The notes beneath the pieces are model-generated. The model did no database searches, had not been told where the DNA came from, and was given only the letters and a program-made list of their open reading frames with translations. A stretch of 64,000 bases of DNA from Saururus chinensis (Eukaryota > Streptophyta > Magnoliopsida > Piperales > Saururaceae), in assembly GCA_035235625.1 (NCBI GenBank), contig CP141150.1, forward strand, positions 4,030,001 to 4,094,000, written 5' to 3'. The position numbers were made by a program, and so were the translations under genes. Below are positions 28,719-39,815 of this stretch, one piece after another (the stretch's first letter is position 1; each line of letters opens with the position of its first letter).

Positions 28719-31412
28719 AAGCAAACCCCATTTTCATTAGATCTTGATTTCTCCAGTGTAAGTACACTCCATTGTTCTATCACAAATATATTCCTTCTTT
28801 CTCCCATTCCACTTGCCTCCTTTACTCACCACAGAACTTTTCTTCCCTTCATTCTCTTCTCTTGCCTTCTTCACTTACCATTCAAATTTATGAATCCTCT
28901 CTATCTTTCAGATCTTAGTCCTAAATTTCATTCCAAATTGCATAATAATTCAGTGATGTTTAGTTCCTTTCCAAAACAAATAGTACCTTCTATGGCAAAA
29001 TTACTTCAAATCTTTTTCTCAAAATTTTACTCTCTCTCTCTCTCTCTTCATCTCTATAGTTTAGCTAACTACAAACTAATGCAGGTCTCTTAGTTATAAG
29101 GAACTCGAGTAACTTCCTCCTTCATTTACTATCAATATATAAGCCTTGACTATTTCAGTGCACCAGTGATGCACTAAAATAATGTTCAATTAAATATTTT
29201 CAAATTTCAAATTGCAATCCTATTTTGTGTTAATTCATTGCTTATTTGGGCTATTTATGTTTTGAATAGGTTAGCTAGACCTTAATTGAGTTTACTTGTC
29301 TAAACAGGCTTCAACAGGATCCAACTGGAATATGAAGTGAAGCCCAACTACCCAAAGATATTTAAAAGTCAAGAATGGGCTCCTAATGGTCTAAACATGC
29401 ATGGAATGGTCGAACACAACCTTGTGGACCCATTTGATTTGAGATTTGCATCAAGAGAACTAAATTAGGAAAGAAGCTAATTCAGACAGATTGACACAAC
29501 CATAGTATTTTGACTATATTTTTCTATGTATAATTCGGATTGATACGATTTTAGTGGAATTGGAAAGATGACTTCCTTGGCTACATTTGTTATTTCATGA
29601 AGAAATTTCAAATTTCGAAGATTTATGGGTCGAATTTGGCATGCAAACAGACAGCTAGTAAACTAACCCGGGGCCAACACATGAAGAATATTTTCATTGA
29701 TTGTGATTGATACACATAAGGAAAGACAATGAGGCTGATTAGATAACTAAAGGAAGATACAAAAATACTTATTTGCTAAATAAATCATTGATTTATGTGA
29801 TTGATTTATAATCTAATCATTGCCAAAGATGCAACCAATCAGGCAATCAATCAGGATGCAATCTAGAGATATGATTTCACATTCCTCTTTTAAGCAACCC
29901 CTTCTATTCCTATAAATAGAGGGGTGGACGTGATAGATGAATGATCCGCTCCTCTTTGGATCCCTCTTGTCCTATTTTCTTCTCTTCCTTTGTATTTTTT
30001 TTGTTTTTAGTTTTATTGTAATGACCTTCTAAGCTCTCAAGCTAAGGCTAGAGGTGATTTGTAACAATCTAATGGAGTTCTATTCATGTTTCATCAATGA
30101 TTTTAAGTAAGTATTGTTTATTTGAAGTGTTGTTTATTTAATATTATTTTTTTTCTTGTTTCTTTGTGATTTGGATACATAAGATGCTTGAAGGCTCTCA
30201 TTCTTGATCTTTTGTGATTTGGATACATAAAAATCTTGAAGAGACAATTATTTTTATCCTTTAATTATCCAAAGTATTTTTTATCTTTAATTTTAATTTT
30301 AATGTTCATATCTTCCGGTTAGATAGAATCTTCATTCCATTCTAACTGAGATAACATGATATATGAAGAACATCATTAGATGTTACAATGATCCTTAATG
30401 CCTTAGTGTTTTCTCATCTTGATTTTTTGATTCCTTATTGCCTCAATATTCTTTTACTATTTCTTTCTTAATTTTTTTTCCTCAATTTCTTCGTAACTAT
30501 TTTCTTTGTTGCACAAAGCTTTCTCTGTGGATCGACCTTGTCTACTACAATTGGCAAGTAAAATAAATCTGAATTTGACTTCTTCATAGTATTGTTTCAG
30601 ACGTAACAACAACTAGACCCCTTAAGATTTTGGTAGATCCTCCTCATTTTATTTTTTGTACTTCATTTATGCTCTCTTATATTCATTAATAATATTTTTT
30701 TTAAATTGCAAATTCTCACCCACGATGAGTAGATTAATAATCTTTTTCTATAACTTTTTTTGTATTTACTGCCTCATTTATGTTCTCTTATATCGATTAG
30801 TTGTCATTTCTAATCCTGCATCCTCACCTTTTCAGTTCCAAATCACCATGCCTAAACATCTCAGAAAAATTGAAAAGACTTGAACCCCTCTTAACCCAAA
30901 TGTGGAAGATGCGATCAACAATCTGCGTATTCCTCCCTTTTCTCACACATATGACCAGCCACAACAGCCAAGTCAGGGAGACCCAACGATTGCACAAGAC
31001 CAAATGCAAGTGGATACCACTACGTCCACTCCATGTGATCAGATGCAAGCAGATGTACCTGGTGGGCCTGGACCATCCTCCTCCTTCCATGTAAACTCAA
31101 TGACCGCAAGTACTTCAGCCACATAGGAGCATATGCATATGCAAGAGGATAGTGTGCAAGCTCTTCCACCACAGCGAGGAAGAGGTTGCATTTTTTTTAT
31201 CGGGCAAGATCAAGCTCTAAACGAGGTATGCAATTTTCTTGGAGATGACAAGGTTGGAATGATTGGCATCTATGGCATGGGAGGGGTTGGCAAAACCACA
31301 CTCATGAAAAAAATTTGCAAAGAGATTTTTGAGCCTTCGAGTTTTAAAGCTATTTGGGTGGTTGTTTCCAACTCTATTGATATAAGAGTTTTTTCCATAT
31401 TGCTTGGTTGAA
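28719..31412 (+). pseudogene. Truncated NLR (NBS-LRR) pseudogene, paralogue of the gene at 37269
   Basis: From about 28720 the sequence follows the 5' region of the downstream NLR (from about 36727), including the CT-rich leader and 'ctctctatctttcag'. The alignment is interrupted by a 1445-bp insertion (29167-30611) and resumes at 'aagattttggtagatcctcc'. A short intron-like segment (about 30645-30690) is duplicated at about 30760-30800. The corresponding ATG region (30848) runs into TGA after 11 codons. A frame from 30902 restores the Q/P-rich N-terminus until TAG at 31124 (CAG in the paralogue). The frame then continues from 31133 through RGCIFFIGQDQALNEVCNFL and the P-loop GMGGVGKTT to 'VVVSNSIDI'. 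Homology stops at about 31386, before kinase-2. With several stops and no NB-ARC C-terminus or LRR, it cannot make a working receptor. Confidence 0.9.
29167..30611 (+). mobile_element. Solo LTR (1445 bp), probably Ty3/Gypsy type
   Basis: Comparison with the uninterrupted paralogue around 37160-37170 defines the insertion exactly. It begins TGATGCAC and ends AACAACA, so it has TG..CA ends. It is flanked by ACCAG (29162-29166) and ACTAG (30612-30616), a 5-bp target duplication with one later substitution. There are no gag/pol frames inside. A promoter-like 'tataaatagagg' lies near 29910, followed by a T-rich region. Near the 3' end 'ctgtggatcgacc' resembles a segment common in Tat/Athila-type Gypsy LTRs; that family assignment is from general knowledge. 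Strand assignment assumes this TATA orientation. Confidence 0.85.
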
Positions 31413-33297
31413 GAATGAAAAATTTTATATTCCCTAGATTTTAAACAGAAATGCCATATGACCTGTTTATGGAAAAAAAATGCCTATAAATTTCCACTAT
31501 ACCATATGTTATAAAGTAGAGAGTAATAAATGAACATTGGAACAATGTTGCGCCATTACGGTGTGCTGGGAGTCATTGGTGGCCAACGAAAGTTGTCAGC
31601 GGGAGATGATCCGTGGTGACTCCCCGACAAGCATCAATGAACAAGAAAAAAAATATTTTTTGACATCGCAGACGCTGTGTGAGTGCTCCAAAGGCTGCAT
31701 TTAACAGAATCGATCCTTCTTTTACACCGATCATAGATAGGATTGGTATTTGCATACATTATAATGGAGAGGTATGACATGTATATTGGTAGAATGGCAC
31801 AGTTGATGAACATTGATCCGTTGGTAAGCTTCAGTGAGCTGCTGGTTCAAGTCAAAGCATGACTTTCTATTAATGGTAATGTCAATTTGTAGTATTTAAT
31901 TTTATCCTCCCAATCATCCATGATATATGAATTATAAGACGATGAGGACCTCCAATCAGTGTTCTCCATTCATAAGAATGTGAAAGGAAGTGTTATCATT
32001 GTATGTCGACATGAAAGAGCCTAACAACGGTGATAAATCACCATCACCATCCATAGAAAGGAACCAGACAGTCAATAGAGCTAAATCACTAGTCGTAATG
32101 GCTCAGCCTAGCTCTAATGTCGGATTTCAAACCAGATTCAATGAAACACAGTTCACATTTGAAACATCACGTAACAATGAATCTTTAGATTATATGCAAT
32201 TGGACTTTTTTGTGTACTCAAGACCACGATATCGACCATATCGTGTTAAGTTAAAATCATATCGTGTGAAGAAAGAAACATGATGTGTAATATATTGCAA
32301 TAGTAATTATACGACACACATATGCAATATATCAATTATGAGTTGCAACATAGATATAATAACACGACATGCATTCTTGTCGTTGTTTTGATAACATGTT
32401 TTTAATTGTAAGCATGTTAACCGAATACACAATGTCAAGTGATGTCATATTTTTTTAACATGATAATGTGCAATGCATATTGGGAGAACCGGGAAACTTG
32501 CCCTCAACAAATCCATGTTAATCTTCTTTCAACAATCCAACAAGTACAGAACCTAAAATAGAAGTCAATCAGGATAGATCAGAGGAATTGTCGGCAACGA
32601 TGGGTGAGATAAGGACTTCATTTGATAACTACGAACCTCCATACAACCCTTGTAATTACGACAGTGAAGAAGGTGGAGAAGTTGAAAATATGTGGGGTGA
32701 GGATCAATGGTACTATAATGATATAGTTGGCATGAAAAGTATGTCTAACCACGAAGAATTCAAAAATGACGAGGTCCCCAGTAATGCCAACATTGAGGCA
32801 GAGGCAGATTGGGATACAATTGATGATTTAAACATGTTGGAACTGAATATTGGTGAAGGCCGGCTAATGATGGGTAGTTTGTATGCTAAGGATTATCAGA
32901 AGCTCCTCGAATTGGGTGCACATTTTTTTAGCCTGTTGCATTTCAAGAGGGTCTTGATCGACTTAGCAATAAAGGCAAATTTTACATACCGTGTTGTGGA
33001 TGAAAACAGGAATACGTATTCCGCAAAGTGTTCCAATCATTCTTGTAACTAGTATATAAGGGCTTCAAATATAAGAGATCATGTGATTGTGACGAGGTTA
33101 GTGCCGAACCATTCATGTGGAACCCAAAGGAAGTCAACTGACCATCCCCTAGCATCGCACCTTTGGATTGCGAGAAAATGTTATGGTTTGTTTAAAGACT
33201 CAGTGGACATTACACCTAAGAGCATAACAAGTTATATTTCGAAACACTGGGGCATAACTGCGAACTACAAGAAATGTTGGTGCACATGTAATGCATG
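31413..33297 (+). pseudogene. Mutator-like (MULE) element remnant, N-terminal transposase part
   Basis: Beyond the NLR break the sequence becomes transposon-like. Frames at 31990-32283 and 32588-33052 are acidic in their N-terminal parts and end in a segment typical of the MuDR-type transposase N-terminal domain: a 'FKRVLIDLAIKANFTYRVV' block, then 'YSAKCSNHSC'. After a stop, 33083-33298 carries the next part, with 'NHSCGTQRK', 'DHPLASHLWIARK' and 'PKSITSYISKHWGI'. The DDE catalytic core and SWIM zinc finger are missing because a Copia fragment begins at about 33298. AT-rich inverted motifs containing 'atcgtgt' lie at 32220-32480. The segment near 31414-31450 resembles that at 41181-41230, so these may be related termini. 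The element is broken by stops and truncation. Confidence 0.7.
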
Positions 33298-34524
33298 AGA
33301 ATAATCAAAGTTATATAATTTAGAGATACATTAAATGGATGTTATGACAATATTCTTGAATGACAAATTGGAGGAGGAAATATATATGGAACAACCCGAA
33401 ATGTGTGTGGTTCCAAGGCAAGAACACAAAGTGTGTAAGCTGGTAAAATCTCTCTACGGATTAAAACAAACACCCAAATAATGGAATGCGAAGTTTGACA
33501 AAGTCATACTATTAAGTGGATTCAAAATCAATGAATGTAACAATTGTGTTTACGTCAAACAAAGCGAGAAAAGCTATGTCATAATATGTGTATATGTGGA
33601 TGATACGCTTATACTTGGTAGCAATAATGACATCATTACTATAACCAAGAAAATGTTAAACAATAAGTTTGGTATGAAAGATTTAGGTGTAGCATATGTT
33701 ATCCTCGAAATGAGGGTTACGAGAACATTTGACGGCTATGTTTTGTCTAAAAAACATTACATAGAGAACATACTTGATAAGTTTAACAAGTATGATAACC
33801 ATCTTTCTAGAACACATGTCAACGTGAATTTACATCTAAGAAAAAACACGGGAAGGATCATATCTCAATTAGAATTCTCTTAATTAATAAGCAGTCTCAT
33901 GTACTTAATGAATTATACAAGACCAGACATAGCCTACTCCATAAGCAAGTTGAGTAGATTCAACAATAGAAACTAATAGTTAGAGTCTTTAGATATCTAA
34001 GACACACTCTAAATTATGGGTTGCATTATACTAGATATCCAATAGTTCTAGAAGGATATTGTGATATGAATTGGATATCTGATAGAAAAGACTCGAAATC
34101 CACTAGTGGATATGTCTTTACCATTGGAGGTACAACAGTATGCTAAAAATCCTCAAAGAAAACATGCATAGCTAGATCTACAATGGAATAAGAATTCATT
34201 GCTCTAGATCTTGCAGGTGAAGAAGCAGAGTGGCTTCATCATTTCTTAGGGGATATTCTAAAATGGGGGAAACTTGTGTCACATATCTGCATACATTGTG
34301 ATAATAAATCCACTATTAGTAGGGCACAAGATACTTTGTATAATGATAAGTCTCGACATATTCATCGATGGCATAACACCATTAAATACTTGCTTTCACA
34401 TGGAATCATTTCTATCGAGTATATAAGGTCAAAAGAGAACATTGCGGATCCATTTACCAAAAGTTTGACTAGAGAGCAAGTAGAGGCTTCATTGAGGGGA
34501 ATGGGCTTAAAGCCTATCAATTAA
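33298..34524 (+). pseudogene. Ty1/Copia retrotransposon fragment: reverse transcriptase and RNase H
   Basis: Translation shows degenerate Copia pol: the 'MDV' start of the RT palm at about 33334, 'EEEIYMEQPE', 'CKLVKSLYGLKQ' and the catalytic YVDD at about 33595. It continues through 'TRPDIAYSISKLSRF', and the RNase H part has '[16 protein letters not shown]' and 'DPFTKSL', ending at TAA 34522-34524. Several in-frame stops (in the 'PK*WN' stretch near 33479, after 'QLEFS' at 33881, and in the RNase H) and small deletions kill it. Gag, protease and integrase are absent, so the element is truncated at its 5' end where it meets the Mutator remnant. Confidence 0.88.
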
Positions 34525-35091
34525 GAGTAGCTATAATGGTAACCCAACCTATGGAAATTGAAAATCTTTGGAACTAGGTTCAAATGGACAATTGAATTGT
34601 GGGGGCTCCAAGAGATCATTGAGGAGATTTTATCTCCAACCCTACCTAATCCTATGATAAAAAAGAAGAGGTGATACCTATATCATTTTTAGGGCAAGCT
34701 TTGCTTTGAATGATTCTTATGACTCGTAATATCAAGTGGGGTATAGTAGGATACTCTTAATAAGAATCACCTATATGAGTGTGAAGTGAGTTGCTTCTAT
34801 GTGGATTTCAAGGCTAAATCTACTATAGCACTCATGAATACTAGGACAGTTCAGGGCCAAAATGAACAAAATTGTGAGAAATTAACTCTATTAGGAAATA
34901 TTTGTGTAAAGATTATTGTCTTGGTTTATACAAATGGCCAAGTAGTTTAAGACATTGTGTTCACTTATTTGCTTGTAAATCTAATATTCTTTTACAAGGG
35001 AAGATTCAAGGCCAAAAGCTACCTATCCCCATGTAGTGATTTTCCACTTACTCTTTTGTACTTGCATTGTGCATTTAACCAAATTTCATTC

Positions 35092-35650
35092 GTGTGGGGG
35101 ATTGTTCGAAAATATGGTTTGAGCCCATATAATAATCCTTGTTAGTTTGAGTTAAATGAATTTAGTCCACTTAAGCTCAAAGTCAAAAGAAAGTGAATGA
35201 ACATTGGTTGTAATGTTGGAATGGTTAATATAATTTTTATCCTTTCTGGAATTGAATAAGGATGATCTTTATCCAGAAGGTCTTTCCCAAGATTTCTTTT
35301 CATCATGCGTGCATGTGTCTATGCGTGCAGGTGTCTCCTATAAGTTTGGTAGCACCCTTTCATAGTCAATATAAAATGGTCTTTTACATGCAATCTCAAT
35401 ACGGATTTTTTGTATAAGTTGTATACGTGTCCAAAGAGTATAACAAAGTTTTTTTCGCAGTGGGTTGCTATTGGAATGCTTTTAATAAGCAACAATAGAT
35501 CATTTCATCCTAAGATATAGATGTTTGTTTGTCCCAGAGTACTTATGTGGAGGGCGTATCTTTCTTAATGAGATAGACTAGCTAGACTCGATCTTCTCTT
35601 CCAATTTCCTACTCATCCATGCATGCAGGTATGCATTGAAGTATTAATTT
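35092..35650 (+). mobile_element. Polypurine tract and 3' LTR of the Copia fragment
   Basis: A purine tract 'gtgggggatt' at 35094-35103 precedes a TG start at 35103 (TGTTCGAAAATATGG), the usual Copia PPT/LTR junction, about 570 bp past the RNase H stop. The LTR contains a 'tcctataagtttggtagc' promoter-like segment near 35336. The 3' end could not be placed; 35650 is approximate, as no clear CA end or target duplication was found and there is no 5' LTR to compare. Between 34525 and 35092 is the non-coding tail of the element, with another G run near 34600. Confidence 0.6.
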
Positions 35651-35763
35651 AAGACAGTTGCAATATACAAAGGGGAAACTAGTGTTTAATAGAGAGATAG
35701 ATGGTAGAGCATGGTTTTGCCAGCGGGGAAGCAAGGAGCTTGCGGGGATGGCCTTCGAAGGAA

Positions 35764-36010
35764 GGAGCTTGAGGGGCTGGGCAGCGAAGTAAGGAGTTTG
35801 TTTTCTCTACTTATCTGCTGCTGATGCACCCTGCCCTAGACAATGCATAGTGTGGGTGGAACTCTAGTAGAGGGAGAGTAGGAAAAAGGAGCTTGAAGGG
35901 CTGACCGGGGGAAGTAAGGAATTTGATTTTGCCCCTGCCATCTGCCACCGACGTGCCCCGCCCCTCCCCTACCTAGACAACGCACAGTGAGATAGTGTGG
36001 GCAGGCACGA
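35764..36010. repeat. GC-rich imperfect tandem duplication (~120-130 bp units)
   Basis: 'aaggagcttgaggggctg', then 'gaagtaaggagtttg' and 'ctagacaatgcatagtg' (35764-35852), recurs as 'aaggagcttgaagggctg', 'gaagtaaggaatttg' and 'ctagacaacgcacagtg' (35897-35990). The base composition is clearly richer in GC than the surroundings, which suggests a captured gene piece or an old transposon. No protein was recognised. From 35651 to 35763 and 36011 to 36300 nothing further is seen. Confidence 0.6.
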
Positions 36011-36303
36011 GTGGCGGGAAATCTTTTCTATCGGGTGATTTTGGCCAACTCATGGTTAAGTGTAGCTCTGGGTAGGTGCAATGAATTTGAAGCATCGATA
36101 TTATTAGATGACTATTCTTTACCTGGCCACTTTATACATTATATAAGCCAGTGCTCACGATAACTTTAACTTTACCCTTGAAAGTATAACATATATGCTT
36201 CATTCTGATCATGTACTCCATTCCCCCTTACCACTGGCCATTAATTATATACTAAAAGTTTCTTATTTGATTAATGTTTTGAAAATATTTTAGGGAAAAA
36301 ATT

Positions 36304-36452
36304 TGTATAAGCCTAAGCTTAGACATTAGAGACTATCGAATCGAAATTTGATGACAAAGGGTTTAGAAAACCAATAAGCCAATATGCCTCTGTAAGTAAT
36401 GTTCGTCGTAGAATCAAAATTCAATAGTAGATAATGCTTAGGCTCACGTTAA
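36304..36452. repeat. Possible small MITE with short inverted ends
   Basis: 'gtataagcctaagc' at 36304 and 'gcttaggctcacg' at 36438 form an imperfect 13-14 bp inverted pair about 145 bp apart, upstream of the NLR gene. No target duplication was recognised, so the element call is tentative. The rest of 36453-36726 has no gene; short frames there show no features. Confidence 0.3.
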
Positions 36453-36726
36453 CACGTTTCAAGCCACGCTCATTCAAATGGAACTTTTCTCAATTATTGT
36501 AATGCAAGGCCTGCTCTCCACACCAGTGGAATTAAGTCAATGACACGTTTTATTGGAAAAGACCCATTCCGCACATATGGACAGAAACCTGGTTGCATTT
36601 TCTTCATCCACCTACCTTTCTTCTTCCCTTTCTCTCCCACGTCCGATCGTAGTAGCTCCAACAGAACACCACTACCATTAAATATATCCCCCCTTCTCTG
36701 TGCAAAGTTCTTCATTCTATAATGTA

Positions 36727-37268
36727 AGCAAACTCCATTTTCATCTGATCTTGATTTCTCCAGTGTGCGTACACTCTATAGTTCTATGACAAATATGTTC
36801 ATTCTTTCACCCATTCCATTTGCCTCCTTTACTTACCTAAAAAATTTTCTTCCCTTCATTCTCTTTTCTTGCCTTCTTCTGTAATTATTTGAACTTAAGA
36901 ATCCTCTCTATCTTTCAGATCTTAGTCCTCAATTTCATTCCAAATTGCATAATAATTCAGTGATGTTTAGTTCCTTTCCAAAACAAATAGTACGTTCTAT
37001 GGCAATATTACTTCAAATCTTTTTCTCAAAATTTTACTCTCTCTCTCTGTCTCTATAGTTTAGCTAACTACAAACTGATGCAGGTCTCTCAGTTATAAGG
37101 AACTCCATTAACTTCCTCCTTCATTTACTATCAATATATAAGCCTTGACTATTTCAGTGCACCAGGCCCCTCAAGATTTTGGTAGATCCTCCTCATTTTA
37201 TATTTTGTACTTCATTTATGCTCTCTTATATTCATTAATAATCTTTTTTAAATTGCAGATTCTCAACC
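36727..37268 (+). promoter_or_regulatory. 5' leader region of the NLR gene
   Basis: This CT-rich stretch is conserved between the two NLR copies (28720 onward in the pseudogene), which argues that it is transcribed leader or promoter rather than random spacer. It contains a (CT)n run near 37040-37055. An acceptor-like 'ttaaattgcag' lies at about 37249-37259, ten bases before the start codon, suggesting a 5'-UTR intron. The pseudogene has lost this AG (it reads 'attgcaaat'). Confidence 0.45.
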
Positions 37269-39317
37269 ATGATGCGTAGATTATTCAGAAAAACTAAAAA
37301 TACAGAAACAAATTTCAATCATATACCCAATGTGCAAGATTCAATCAACAGTTTGCCCATTCCCCCACCTTATCAAGCTTCTCATCAGCCGCAACAGCCC
37401 AGTCAGGGAGACCCAATGATTGCACAAGACCAAATGCAAATGCCTGGACCATCCTCCTCCTTTCCTGTATACTCAATGACCGCAAGTACTTCAGCCGCAC
37501 AGGAGCATATGCATATGCATATGCAGGAGGATAGTGTGCAAGCTCTTCCACCACAGCGAAGAAGAGGTTGCATTTTTTCCATTGGGCAAGATCAAGCTCT
37601 AAACGAGGTATGCAATTTTCTTAGAGACGACGAGGTTGGAATGATTGGCATCTATGGCATGGGAGGGGTTGGCAAAACCACACTCATGAAAAAAATTCGC
37701 AAAGAGTTTTTTGAGCCTTTGAGTTTTGAAGTTATTTGGGTAGTTGTTTCCAAGTCTTTTGATATAAATAATGTTCAAAAAGTTATAATGAAGGAGTTGA
37801 ACTTGCCTTTTGATCAAGATGAGAACTCAGATCAACGTGCCGAACAAATAAGTGGGTCACTCAATGGGAAGAAAGTTGCTTTATTATTTGATGATATTTG
37901 GAAACATTTAGATCTGGAGAAGCTTGGAATTTCAAGTCTTGATTTGTGTGCGTCTGGTAGTAAATTAATTTTTACTACTAGATCAGAGCAGGTGTGCAAC
38001 CAAATACAACCTGACCGGGACATTAAGGTCGGATGCTTGGGGTGGGATGATTCATGGGCCTTATTTAAGAAAAGTGTCGGAGAGAAAGCCCTTAAATCTG
38101 AGTGTAGAATCCCAAGCATCGCTGAAGAAGTTGCGAAAGAATGCAAGGGATTGCCACTCGCGCTCAAAGTCATCGGTCGGGCTATGACATGTAAATATAC
38201 CCCAGAAGCATGGGAGCATGCATTAACTACTCTTCAACAGTCCCCCTCAGAGGTTTTGGATGTCGGAGAAGAAATGTATCCTTGCTTAAAATTCAGCTAT
38301 GATGCTCTATCAGATCGTGGAGAAAAGAAGTGTTTCTTGTTTTGTTGCTTATATCCTGAAGATACGGAGATATATTCACAAGAACTAATTGATTTATGGA
38401 TTGTGGAAGGGTTTTTGGCCGTGAATTGCAGCTTTGTTGAGGCACGTAATAGAGGATATGACGTCCTAGGAACCCTGCAGGCTGCTTGCCTATTAGAACG
38501 GGAAACATCTTATATGGTAAAGATACATGATGTCATAAGAGACATGGGATTATGGATTCTGTCTGAAGTGAAGTTGAATTATTTTATACATGGAGATCTT
38601 CAATTGACAAAAGCACAAGTAGCTAAGAGGTGGGAAGAGTCCCATAAGATTTTTGTGTTGAGAAGAGCTGAATGGGTTGAACAACCTTTTTGTCCCAATT
38701 TGTCCACATTGATTTTCAAAAATCATTCCATGCACCATATCACTATTTTGAATTGCTTCTTCAAATCCATGCCCAATTTAAGAGTCTTAGAACTAATTGG
38801 CGTTAATTTTGTTGACCTTCCGGTAGCAATTGGACAACTACGACAGCTGAGGTATCTTCAGATCAAGAATACTAACTTGAAAATATTGCCCACTGAGATA
38901 GGAAATTTGAGTAAGCTAGAGCTGCTATATCTGGTGGATAACCCCTTTGAGGAGCTTCCAAAAAGCATTGGACAACTTATTGAGCTGAAAAAACTCACGA
39001 TTATTACCGATGCCACAGAAATTCCGGTTGAAGTTGGAAATCTAAGCAAGCTGGAAATCCTGTCTCACAGCGGTCGCAGGTACTCCGATTCGGATCATGT
39101 TGATTTCATAAACTGTAGTATGCGATTATCTCACTCCCTAAGATATCTTAAAATAATCGATATCCCTTATATCAGTGAAGATGCGCTACACGAACAGTCC
39201 CCAACACTTGAAAATATGGACAAATTATCAGAGCTCAGCTTTTTCAGAGTTGGCCTTAAGGAATTTTCACTACTTACAAGCTCTTGTCTTTCTAGCCTCA
39301 AAGAGTTACGACTTTAG
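37269..39317 (+). CDS. CNL-type NB-ARC/LRR disease-resistance protein (682 aa, LRR cut by TAG)
   Basis: Plant NLRs are intracellular immune receptors; the NB-ARC acts as an ATP/ADP switch. In order, the protein has a Q/P/S/M-rich region at residues 1-95, an RRRGC..IGQDQALNEV lead-in at 98-115 and the P-loop GMGGVGKTT (130-138). Next come kinase-2 ALLFDDIW (204-211, with the Trp of non-TIR NLRs), RNBS-B SKLIFTTRS (231-239), GLPLAL (294-299), RNBS-D CFLFCCLYPED (355-365) and an MHD variant IHDV (419-422). Leucine-rich repeats run from about 460 to the end. The usual N-terminal coiled-coil of CNLs is absent. The frame ends at TAG 39315-39317 inside an LRR, and LRR coding continues in the same frame for 165 codons. 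It is either a truncated receptor or a young pseudogene. ATG at 37269 and the adjacent 37272 are the only starts upstream of the domain; 37269 is the first. Confidence 0.85.
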   Translation: MMRRLFRKTKNTETNFNHIPNVQDSINSLPIPPPYQASHQPQQPSQGDPMIAQDQMQMPGPSSSFPVYSMTASTSAAQEHMHMHMQEDSVQALPPQRRRGCIFSIGQDQALNEVCNFLRDDEVGMIGIYGMGGVGKTTLMKKIRKEFFEPLSFEVIWVVVSKSFDINNVQKVIMKELNLPFDQDENSDQRAEQISGSLNGKKVALLFDDIWKHLDLEKLGISSLDLCASGSKLIFTTRSEQVCNQIQPDRDIKVGCLGWDDSWALFKKSVGEKALKSECRIPSIAEEVAKECKGLPLALKVIGRAMTCKYTPEAWEHALTTLQQSPSEVLDVGEEMYPCLKFSYDALSDRGEKKCFLFCCLYPEDTEIYSQELIDLWIVEGFLAVNCSFVEARNRGYDVLGTLQAACLLERETSYMVKIHDVIRDMGLWILSEVKLNYFIHGDLQLTKAQVAKRWEESHKIFVLRRAEWVEQPFCPNLSTLIFKNHSMHHITILNCFFKSMPNLRVLELIGVNFVDLPVAIGQLRQLRYLQIKNTNLKILPTEIGNLSKLELLYLVDNPFEELPKSIGQLIELKKLTIITDATEIPVEVGNLSKLEILSHSGRRYSDSDHVDFINCSMRLSHSLRYLKIIDIPYISEDALHEQSPTLENMDKLSELSFFRVGLKEFSLLTSSCLSSLKELRL

Positions 39318-39815
39318 GATTGTTACAAATTAGAAAAGATCCAAGTCGGTCAAACGTGCCGTCAAAACCTTCGTAAGCTGAATATCTATGGATGTAATTC
39401 CCTCAAATGCATCTTCGGGCTTCAACATCTTAAAGGTCTCGTGGAGCTTATAATTAATCATTGTCGTAAGGTGGAAGATGTGATTACGGCTGATGAAGTG
39501 AAAGAAGGTCAGATATGTTTTCCCAATTTAAAAGTCATGGAACTCCGTTTTCTCGACAACCTAAAGAGCATATGTAGCGATACCGTCTTGTTTTCTTCCC
39601 TCACACATTTCACTTTAATAAATTGTTCAAAATTGGAGAAGCTGCCGCGAGGCCTAATGAATGAGAAGCGGACACTCGATGATGTTGAAATTTGTGGAAG
39701 CCAAAAGTGGTGGGATAGATTCTCATGGCAAGATGACGACTTTAAGTCCTTCCTCCTTCCACATTTCAAAGTGGACCGATGTTCGTTTCTAAATCAGATC
39801 AGGGTATTGCGATAG
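39318..39815 (+). pseudogene. C-terminal LRR part of the NLR, beyond the in-frame TAG
   Basis: In the same frame as the preceding NLR, the sequence continues DCYKLEKIQVG, then 'LRKLNIYGCNSLKCIFGL', 'LVELIINHCRKVEDVI', 'FPNLKVMELRFLDNLKSIC' and 'LTHFTLINCSKLEKLPRGL', ending at TAG 39813-39815. These are the usual CNL C-terminal repeats. The only lesion between the halves is one TAG, so the undamaged protein would be about 848 residues. This part is translated only if the stop is read through, edited, or an assembly error. Confidence 0.8.
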
